Shown piece after piece: positions 57,718-64,000 of a DNA stretch of 64,000 bases. Each line of letters starts with the position of its first letter. The first letter of the stretch is position 1. The position numbers and the translations under genes were made by a program. The notes under the pieces were generated by a model that searched no databases, was not told the origin of the DNA, and worked only from the letters and a program-made list of their open reading frames with translations. This stretch comes from Deltaproteobacteria bacterium (GTDB lineage: Bacteria > Myxococcota_A > UBA796 > SXON01): contig CANKTH010000005.1 of the NCBI GenBank assembly GCA_947486185.1, positions 1 through 64,000 of the forward strand, read 5' to 3'.

Positions 57718-58565
57718 TGCAGACTCCGGGTCCCCTGCGGATGATTCTGGTTCATATTGCGCTATTGGCGGTCACTCTCCTCACCCTCTTCCCAGTCCTA
57801 TGGGTGGTGAAGATGGCGGTAGAGCCCGGCCAGGCGCTCCAGCTCACGGTCAACCCGTTTCCAACAAGCTTCTCCCTTCAGAATTTCCGCGACGTGGTCA
57901 GCACCACGGCGGCGGATGGGACCTGGCTGTTTGGCTGGCAGCTCCTGAACTCCCTGGTGATTTCGGGCGCGACAGCGTTGGTGGGCCTCTGTCTCGCGTG
58001 TACGGCGGGGTATGCACTTTCTCGTTGGGGATTTCCCGGGCGTGAAGAGGCGATGGGCCTGTTCCTGCTCACCCAGATGTTCCCCGGCGTGATGATGTCG
58101 GTCCCGCTCTACATGTTGCTGGAGCGTGCGGGGCTCCTCGACACGATGACAGGTTTGATCCTGGTCTACTCAACGACGTCGGTGCCCTTCGCCACCTGGA
58201 ATCTCAAGGGCTACTTCGACACCATCCCCAAGGATCTCGAAGAGGCCGCGATGATGGACGGCGCGGGCCGATGGACCACGTTTACGAAGATCATCCTGCC
58301 CCTCGCTCGTCCCGCGTTGGCGGTGACGGGCCTGTTTGCGTTCATCAGCGCGTGGAACGAGTTCATTCTAGCAGCGACCATGCTCGGGGATGAGCGGCGT
58401 TATACCTTGCCGATCGTGCTCAAGGGCTACGTGGGCGAGTTCAGCGCGGAGTGGGGGCACTTCGCCGCCGCAGCGATCCTGGTGAGCGTCCCGGTGACGG
58501 TGCTGTTTTTTATCCTGCAACGTCACCTTGTTGAGGGGCTCACTGCGGGGAGCGTGAAGGGCTGA
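57717..58565 (+). CDS. ABC transporter permease, MalG type
   Basis: The 282-residue membrane protein starts at ATG 57717, overlapping the previous stop (TGATG). Six helices are visible, the first at ILVHIALLAVTLLTLFPVLW. The EAA loop is PKDLEEAAMMDGAGRWTTFT followed by KIILPLARPALAV. FAFISAWNEFILAATML is the family C-terminal signature. With the fused MalF-like partner and the MalK-like ATPase it makes a complete importer. Confidence 0.94.
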   Translation: MQTPGPLRMILVHIALLAVTLLTLFPVLWVVKMAVEPGQALQLTVNPFPTSFSLQNFRDVVSTTAADGTWLFGWQLLNSLVISGATALVGLCLACTAGYALSRWGFPGREEAMGLFLLTQMFPGVMMSVPLYMLLERAGLLDTMTGLILVYSTTSVPFATWNLKGYFDTIPKDLEEAAMMDGAGRWTTFTKIILPLARPALAVTGLFAFISAWNEFILAATMLGDERRYTLPIVLKGYVGEFSAEWGHFAAAAILVSVPVTVLFFILQRHLVEGLTAGSVKG

Positions 58566-58609
58566 CGCCCGGGCCCCAGCGGGGGCCACCGGTTACGCTC
58601 GGTCCCGGA

Positions 58610-59731
58610 ATGTCCCAGCGCCCTCCCAGCCAATCCGCCGCGGCCGGTTTCGCATCGTTGCGGCCGGGCTTCTGCTTCAGCCCCGAGCAGGATCGCCTGT
58701 TGGCGCTTGGCTGGCCGCACCTGCGTTTTGTCGAGGACAGGGACGACGCCAACTTCGCGCGGCCGGTCATCGCGGCGGTGACCGACCCCGATCCGAGCCC
58801 CGATCTCCGGTGGTCGCGGTCCGGCGCGATCGCGATGGTTCGCACACTCGGTCTACCCGAGGTGATGGAGATCAGCCTGTCGAGTCGCAGCCTGCGGCCC
58901 GAGGCGGTACGCGAGTCCCTCAACGATGACCCGATCACGCTCCCTGAGCTGCGGCAGTTCATTCAGCGGCGGATGATGCTCCCGCTCACCGGGGCTTCGG
59001 AGCGGCATATCGAGAACTTTGTGCTCCTCGCCGAGGCGCTGGTAGGGAGCGAGACCCTGGCCACGCTCGTGGTCGAGGCGCTGGAGGGCCTGGACGAAGG
59101 CGTCCTCGAGGCGACCTGGGCCCTGCCGCCGGTCGTGACCTACACGCTGGGTTTTGTGCTGTTGAGGGTTCCGGTGGTGGCCGAGCGGGCCCTGCGCGAG
59201 CGCCTCCAACTGCTGTTCGCGCCGTATCAGAACATGATTTCGGGCCGCCGCGCTGCGTGGGCGGGAGCGTTGTCGCACCTTCGGGCGCTCGATCTGGTCC
59301 TCAACGGTGCGGCCGCGGCCGAGCGGAGCACCGACCGCACCTTACGTTGGTATCTCCACGTCTCCGACCAGCCAGAGCTGATCCGGAGCCGGGTCGCATC
59401 CGATCTCCTGGGTTTCTGGCCGGACGCACGGCTGGTCTTCCTGGGTGGGGACGAGGTGATGTGTCGTTTCGGCGCGCAGCTCAAACGAATGCACCATCCC
59501 CGGGACGTAGGCTTCTTCATCGAGCAGCTCGCGCCGATCCGGTCTGAACGCTCACTGCGACTGATGCTGATCGCCGCCACGGAGGGGCCCCGCCAGCCCG
59601 AGGGAGAGGCGTGGTTTCGCCTCCACTATATGTGGGCCGCACCCTTCCTGGACCTCATCGAGGCCGGAGGGGGTATCCCCGCTACCCGGGCGACCACTCT
59701 CAAGGCGCGGCTGCAGAGGGGCGGCGCCTGA
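58610..59731 (+). CDS. Hypothetical protein, mostly alpha-helical
   Basis: The 373-residue protein starts at ATG 58610. It is rich in Leu/Arg/Glu and looks like a cytoplasmic helical-repeat protein (FVLLAEALVGSETLATLVVE; TLGFVLLRVPVVAERALRER; RSERSLRLMLIAATEGPRQP). I recognise no family, and there is no signal peptide or membrane segment. The repeated 35-40 residue helical periodicity would fit a HEAT- or TPR-like solenoid. It overlaps or abuts the following membrane protein gene. Confidence 0.6.
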   Translation: MSQRPPSQSAAAGFASLRPGFCFSPEQDRLLALGWPHLRFVEDRDDANFARPVIAAVTDPDPSPDLRWSRSGAIAMVRTLGLPEVMEISLSSRSLRPEAVRESLNDDPITLPELRQFIQRRMMLPLTGASERHIENFVLLAEALVGSETLATLVVEALEGLDEGVLEATWALPPVVTYTLGFVLLRVPVVAERALRERLQLLFAPYQNMISGRRAAWAGALSHLRALDLVLNGAAAAERSTDRTLRWYLHVSDQPELIRSRVASDLLGFWPDARLVFLGGDEVMCRFGAQLKRMHHPRDVGFFIEQLAPIRSERSLRLMLIAATEGPRQPEGEAWFRLHYMWAAPFLDLIEAGGGIPATRATTLKARLQRGGA

Positions 59732-59739
59732 CGCGGGCC

Positions 59740-61461
59740 TTGTTCGCCGCGACTGGCGCGCTGGTGCTCTCGACGGCCACCATGGCGGTGCTCTACGGTC
59801 CGATGACGCTCCACCTCGACGCGTGGTCGGCCACCGGCGCGTTCATGGACGGGCACGTCTGGGCCTTCGATCACATCCACCGGATGCTGTCGGGCGAGGT
59901 GCCGTGGTCCAAACAGACAGATCGCCTAGGTTTTCCCAACTGGCCGATCCTCCAGTTCATCGCCTGGGCGCCCGCGGTGCTGGCGCACGCCTTCCGACTG
60001 GTGTTGGGGCCCTTGGGAGCCTTCAACCTAACATTTCTACTCTCGCCGGGGATCGCGGCCGCGGTGGCGGCGCTCCTCGTGCTCCGCCTCACCCCCGCGC
60101 CGCCCGCAGTGGCGGCTCTCGTGGCACCCATCTACGGATTATCAACCTATACACTGGGTTGTGTGGCTATTGGCCAGGTGTGCAAGGCACAGCACTGGGT
60201 GCTCCCGTCGGTGCTCCTCTGCGCGCACGTCGCGACGCGTGGGTCGTGGCGAGCGCGGCTCGGCGGCCTCGTCGCCACCTGGGCGGTCGGAGTGGCCGGG
60301 GCCTTCTCGGAGCCGACCTACGCGATGATGGCCCCCGTCGTGCTTGCCGTTCCACTGCTGCTCGACCTGTTCCGCGCCCTCGTTGGGCCCGAGCGGCGGA
60401 TGAACGAGGTCGGGTTGGTGCTCGGGTCGTGGACTCTTCTCCTGGTGCCGCTGGCTGGGCTCCTGGCCTTGGCGAGCACGTACTATGAGCCGACTCACGC
60501 CTTTCATGCCTTCGCGCCGGCGACTCGGGCGCACGGCCTCGAAGAGATGGAGCTCGGGGTCGCTTCGGTCGCCGGCCTGGTACTCCCGCCGCGGTCACTT
60601 CCGGATGACCCCTTCGCCACGATGGCCTTGTACTCCTTGGGGTGGGTCAGCCTGGGCGTTGCGGCGTTCGGGCTCTCGCGAGGCCGCGCGCACGCCGTGG
60701 GCTACGGCCTGTTGGCGGTGGGCGTGGTTTTTGCGCTCGGCGAGTACCTTTTCTGGGATGATGAGCCCGTACGTGTGGCCGGCAATGTGCTCCGTATGCC
60801 CGCCGCGGCGCTCTTCGAGCTGGACTACCCCTTGAGCCGAAGCGGGCTTTACTACCGCTTTGTCGCCGTGGCGCAGCTCGGCCTGGTGCTGCTGGCCGCC
60901 CGGGTGCTCGCCCAGGCCAGTTGGTTGTGGGCCGCGTTGGTGCTCGTGCTGGCGATGGCCGAAAACATCGGCGGGACCCTCTCTCTGTGGCCGCGTTCGG
61001 GCGAACGTGTCGCCGGGATCGGCTTGATGGCGGAGTTTGCCGCCGACACGAGCCCAGGCGCGGTGCTCGACCTGCCTATCGGCTCGAGCTTCGCGGCGAA
61101 TCAACGCTATCTCCTGCTCGCCAGCCTTCACAACCGACCCACGTCTGCGTTGCCGCAGGCGGTGGATGTCGTGCACACGCCGATGACGCGGCACACCTCC
61201 GAGGAGGTGACCCGCGCGCTGACGGCGTGGGACGCGGCGAGCGCGATCGCGGCGTTGGGCATACGTTATGTCACATGGCATCCCTACCCCTGGGCGGGGG
61301 GGCCCACGCGGGCCGAGGTGGAGGCGAAGCTGGGTGAGCCGAGGGTCACTGAGGGTATCGCCTGGTGGAAGCTCGAACATGTTCGGACGCCGGACCTCGC
61401 TCCCCCGGGGGCAGGCCGGCCGCCGCCTCCCGAGCTCCGGCCCACGCGGCCCGGCCCGTGA
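59740..61461 (+). CDS. Large multipass membrane protein, glycosyltransferase GT-C-like layout
   Basis: The protein is about 573 residues if it starts at TTG 59740; the frame is open further upstream inside the previous gene, and the start is uncertain. About eleven to twelve hydrophobic segments fill residues 1-420. A periplasmic loop after the first helix contains two aspartates and tryptophans (LHLDAWSATGAFMDGHVWAF), a position where GT-C enzymes keep their catalytic acid. A soluble C-terminal domain of about 140 residues follows (PGAVLDLPIGSSFAANQRYL). This resembles lipid-linked-sugar glycosyltransferases in layout only. No sequence family is recognised. Confidence 0.6.
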   Translation: MFAATGALVLSTATMAVLYGPMTLHLDAWSATGAFMDGHVWAFDHIHRMLSGEVPWSKQTDRLGFPNWPILQFIAWAPAVLAHAFRLVLGPLGAFNLTFLLSPGIAAAVAALLVLRLTPAPPAVAALVAPIYGLSTYTLGCVAIGQVCKAQHWVLPSVLLCAHVATRGSWRARLGGLVATWAVGVAGAFSEPTYAMMAPVVLAVPLLLDLFRALVGPERRMNEVGLVLGSWTLLLVPLAGLLALASTYYEPTHAFHAFAPATRAHGLEEMELGVASVAGLVLPPRSLPDDPFATMALYSLGWVSLGVAAFGLSRGRAHAVGYGLLAVGVVFALGEYLFWDDEPVRVAGNVLRMPAAALFELDYPLSRSGLYYRFVAVAQLGLVLLAARVLAQASWLWAALVLVLAMAENIGGTLSLWPRSGERVAGIGLMAEFAADTSPGAVLDLPIGSSFAANQRYLLLASLHNRPTSALPQAVDVVHTPMTRHTSEEVTRALTAWDAASAIAALGIRYVTWHPYPWAGGPTRAEVEAKLGEPRVTEGIAWWKLEHVRTPDLAPPGAGRPPPPELRPTRPGP

Positions 61462-61476
61462 CCCGGGCCTTCGGCC

Positions 61477-62583
61477 TCAGGGCGTGAAACAGCCGGCCAT
61501 CGCCTCGGCCGCCGCGGCGTGCCCGGCGGGGCTCCAGTGGCCGTCGTAACGAAAATAGGCGTTATCCCCAGCTTCTGCCACCGCTCGTAGGGCGGGGGCG
61601 AGGTCGCAGGCCGGAATGCCAAGCTCAGTGAGCAGAACGAGGACCGCCTGGGCTGGGGCGTCGAGGGCGGGCTGATCCAGGCCAAAAGACCGCAGTGTAC
61701 GCGCCGTCTCGCGCGGGTCGGCCGCGAAGTACGGGGGAGCCACCGCGACCATGAGGCGATCGCCGCGGTGGTCGGTGAGCGCCTTGAACGCCGCAAAAGC
61801 TTCCCGGCTCGGCGCCAGGCGGTCGTTCAGCAGGCTCCTACCCGAGTTCGTGAAGATCCGCATTTCCGCCGCGAGCCGCGCGCCGTCGGGATCGTGACCC
61901 TGGCGCATCAACGCCTGCTTCTCCACGATTCGGAAGTAGGCGAAGAACGCCGAGTGGGTACCCAACCAGCGCCAGAGCTCGCCGGCCCGTGAGAAGCGCC
62001 GTGTGGTCAGCGAGGAGGGAGGGGGGGCACCGTCGGTGACCAGCGGGGTGCGCCCCTTGTCGCTCAGGTTGTCGGAGAGATCGTTGCCAAGGAAAAATGT
62101 AAGTAAAACGCCGCCGGAACCCACCTCGTCGTCGAGCAGCTCGTAACGGCGAAGCGCCTGCCAGGTGGAGTAGCCGTCGACCCCGGCGTTCCATACCTCG
62201 AGCCCGACGCGGTGCCCAAGGAGCGCGGGGAAGGTGTCTTCTTCCGCGACCTGAAGCGCCATGGTGAAGGAGTCGCCTACCGCGATCCAACGGGGCGCGC
62301 TGGGCGGGGTGAGCTCCGGGCCTCGAAGACCTGCCGCGTTGATCCTGACGGTGACAGCGTAGTCGACGCTGGAGACCACTGCGTTGAAGCCGGGCCTGGG
62401 CACGATCACCAGGTTGGCGTCGGGGATGTACAGCCCGTCGGGCAGCGTGTCAGGCGTGTTGAAGAAGAGAGGGACACCCGGCTGGGGCGTCCTGAGCCGG
62501 GCTCCGAGCTCTACGACGAGGAGCCCGACGAGCAGGCCCACCAGCGAAAGACCCAGACGACGTAACCAGCGCATCCCCTCCAA
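61477..62583 (-). CDS. SGNH/GDSL-type hydrolase, membrane-anchored
   Basis: The 368-residue protein has one N-terminal membrane helix (LGLSLVGLLVGLLVVELGAR). The SGNH blocks are then seen: WIAVGDSFTMALQV (nucleophile Ser, block I), GVDGYSTWQALRRYE (Gly block), FFLGNDLSDNL (Asn block), and DGHWSPAGHAAAAEA (Asp and His, block V). The enzyme should act in the periplasm as an esterase or O-acetyl transferase/hydrolase on glycans. The start may be TTG 62583 or ATG 62574, both close to GGAGGGG. It is convergent with the GT-C-like membrane protein, which could be a functional partner. Confidence 0.82.
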   Translation of the reverse strand: MEGMRWLRRLGLSLVGLLVGLLVVELGARLRTPQPGVPLFFNTPDTLPDGLYIPDANLVIVPRPGFNAVVSSVDYAVTVRINAAGLRGPELTPPSAPRWIAVGDSFTMALQVAEEDTFPALLGHRVGLEVWNAGVDGYSTWQALRRYELLDDEVGSGGVLLTFFLGNDLSDNLSDKGRTPLVTDGAPPPSSLTTRRFSRAGELWRWLGTHSAFFAYFRIVEKQALMRQGHDPDGARLAAEMRIFTNSGRSLLNDRLAPSREAFAAFKALTDHRGDRLMVAVAPPYFAADPRETARTLRSFGLDQPALDAPAQAVLVLLTELGIPACDLAPALRAVAEAGDNAYFRYDGHWSPAGHAAAAEAMAGCFTP

Positions 62584-62698
62584 TATCTCGCCCGCCCCGC
62601 CGCGGCGCGAGCCGGGAGCGACGCGCCACCCAGGTAGCGCGGGGTCGTCCCACGGGGCACGTTGGCGGGATGACCGTCGCCGCCGTACCGTGTGCTCG

Positions 62699-63841
62699 AT
62701 GTTGATCCTGGGCTGGAGTGTCGCCTATGCCCTCGACCTGCCGGCGGCGGTCCTCCGGGCCGGTGAGGTCGATCCTCAGGTGGTCATCGCCGAGTTGCAG
62801 CGCCGGGCGGAGGGCGCGGCGGTCGCGGCGTCCTGGTCCGCGCTGCTCCCTACCCCCACATGGTCCACCGACATCCCTCTCTCCGAAGCGCCGCGTACGA
62901 CGTCCATAAACGTGAGCCTGCCTCTGTTCGCCCCCGTAGACTGGCTCACGATCTCCGAGCGCCACGCGGGTCTTCGTACGGCCGGGCATCGCGCCGAGGC
63001 GACGCGTATCGACACCGAGTATGCCGCCGCAGTGCTCTATTACTCCGCGTTGGCTGCTGACGAGGCGGTGGCCGTCGCCAGCGAGAGTCTCGCGCTGGCC
63101 GAGGCGAGCTTCGCGGCGGCGCGGGCCCGCCGGGAGGCGGGGCTGGACAACGAGCTGGCGTTGAAAGCCTCAGAGCTTGGCGTGGTGAACGCACGGGCGG
63201 ATAGCTTCAGCGCCCGCGCCGCAGCGAAGAACGCTATCGCGCGCCTCGAGCGGGCGTTGCAGCAGGAGGTGGACAGCCTGAGTCCGGCCGCTCCCCCGGT
63301 GGTGCCGGAGCTGGGTGGCCGTTCGCCGTGGATCGACGCCGCTGAGGCGCGGGCTGAGCAGTACAAACGGGCCTACTATGCAGACCTTGGGGCGATGCTC
63401 CCGACCGCCGAGCTTGATGCGCGACCGTCGCTGAGCGTCGCGGGGAGCAATGCCTGGGCGCTGACGGTGCAGGCTTCGTGGACCCTCGACGGCGTGCTTG
63501 GTCCGTGGTTGGAGGTTCGGCAGAGCTACTTTACGGCCCGGATCGCGGAGGTGGAGCGTGACGCGGTGGACGATGACGTGACGCTCGGGCTCCGGGTCGC
63601 CCAGGAGGACGTGCGTGCCGCGCGTGAGCTCGTCGAGGTGGCGCGCGCGCGTGAGAGCCTGTTGGAGGCCGCTTTTGGCGTAGGTCGCGCGCGACAGGTG
63701 GCGGGCCTCGAGAGCACGTTGGAGGTGCTGCGCATCCAGGACGACGTTGCCCGGGCCCGGTTGGACAGGGTCAACGCCGAGCTGTACGAGACGGTGCTGA
63801 TCCTCGAGCTGCGGCGCCTCTCCGGCCTCAGCCCCGCTTGA
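62699..63841 (+). CDS. TolC-family outer-membrane protein
   Basis: The 380-residue protein starts at ATG 62699 with a signal peptide (MLILGWSVAYALDLPAAVLR). Two long alanine-rich coiled-coil regions (residues about 100-195 and 280-375) and short beta segments between them (PRTTSINVSLPLFAPVD; AWALTVQASWTLDGVLG) follow the internal duplication of TolC efflux proteins. The chain is shorter than typical TolC (about 470), so the periplasmic tunnel may be abbreviated. There is no pump or fusion protein next to it; the HlyD-type protein at 50.8 kb is the nearest candidate. Confidence 0.78.
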   Translation: MLILGWSVAYALDLPAAVLRAGEVDPQVVIAELQRRAEGAAVAASWSALLPTPTWSTDIPLSEAPRTTSINVSLPLFAPVDWLTISERHAGLRTAGHRAEATRIDTEYAAAVLYYSALAADEAVAVASESLALAEASFAAARARREAGLDNELALKASELGVVNARADSFSARAAAKNAIARLERALQQEVDSLSPAAPPVVPELGGRSPWIDAAEARAEQYKRAYYADLGAMLPTAELDARPSLSVAGSNAWALTVQASWTLDGVLGPWLEVRQSYFTARIAEVERDAVDDDVTLGLRVAQEDVRAARELVEVARARESLLEAAFGVGRARQVAGLESTLEVLRIQDDVARARLDRVNAELYETVLILELRRLSGLSPA

Positions 63842-63954
63842 ACGCCGAAGCCACCCGGGACGGAAGCCTGCCGCGACCCGGCTGCGGGTCCTCGCTCCCC
63901 TCAGGAGATCATCAGGTCACACCGGCGTAAATGTCGTCGGCGCGCGCCGCTGAC

Positions 63955-64000
63955 TCAGCGCGCCTCCATCACTACCGTTGCTTTGGCCACCCGGTCGTCG
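63955..64000 (-). CDS. Possible 3' end of a gene entering from the right
   Basis: On the minus strand the last 46 bases read as an open frame ending DDRVAKATVVMEAR and a TGA at 63955-63957. The alternating hydrophobic pattern looks like a final beta strand of a hotdog- or thioesterase-like enzyme, but 14 residues are too few to assign. The TGA lies within CGCTGACTCAGCG, a small palindrome. Confidence 0.35.
   Translation of the reverse strand, partial: DDRVAKATVVMEAR

Overview
The window is about 64 kb of high-GC, gene-dense chromosome. It contains roughly 60 protein genes, no gap longer than about 275 bp, and no rRNA, tRNA, CRISPR array, insertion sequence or prophage that I can see. The mix suggests a deltaproteobacterial lineage in the broad sense, most likely Myxococcota. 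Pointers are a degenerate Ser/Thr kinase with a proline-alanine tail, many secreted lipoproteins with MopE-type or kelch repeats, an OmpA protein with thrombospondin type-3 repeats, a receiver/J-domain/TPR protein, and an F1 ATP synthase operon separated from the a and c subunits as in other deltaproteobacteria. Start codons are often GTG or TTG, and many neighbours overlap by 1 to 8 bases.

Layout from left to right. 1-3.7 kb: a TPR-like lipoprotein cut by the left edge and a membrane pseudokinase. 3.7-7.2 kb: an inositol-phosphatase-family enzyme, an RpoH-like sigma factor and a heparinase-like protein in one operon. 7.2-12.1 kb: lipoproteins and a beta-barrel around sucB (2-oxoglutarate dehydrogenase E2). 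12.1-14.6 kb: ATP sulfurylase and two small conserved proteins. 14.7-20.5 kb: a eukaryote-like cyclophilin, then a translation and RNA-decay block (rpsP-khpA-rimM-trmD, rpsO, pnp, dut). 20.5-26.1 kb: a frameshifted ketopantoate reductase, a TGS1-like methyltransferase and a complete TRAP transporter. 26.2-32.1 kb: the F1 ATP synthase operon with two b-type subunits.

32.1-41.2 kb: a HAD phosphatase, a kelch-like lipoprotein, the pgeF, cyaY and ffh genes, an OmpA/TSP3 protein and the receiver-J-TPR protein. 41.3-47.5 kb: nadB, a multipass membrane protein, a rhomboid protease, a LON-substrate-domain protein and a TPR lipoprotein. 47.5-50.8 kb: thiolase, enoyl-CoA hydratase and 3-hydroxyacyl-CoA dehydrogenase, which together interconvert acetyl-CoA and crotonyl-CoA-type intermediates. 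50.8-53.3 kb: a VTC-domain, DUF4956 and membrane-fusion-protein operon. 53.4-58.6 kb: a lipoprotein, a TPMT-like methyltransferase and a sugar-type ABC importer whose binding protein and first permease are one polypeptide. 58.6-63.9 kb: two unrecognised proteins, an SGNH hydrolase and a TolC-family protein.

The most unusual items are the enoyl-CoA hydratase carrying a C-terminal MshEN-like (type II secretion ATPase N-domain) module, the VTC/DUF4956/HlyD operon, the cyclophilin that is closer in type to eukaryotic cyclophilin A than to PpiA/PpiB, the binding-protein/permease fusion, and a TRAP permease with a repeated hydrophilic tail. All family assignments were made by eye from motifs and remembered family consensus; no database search was run.
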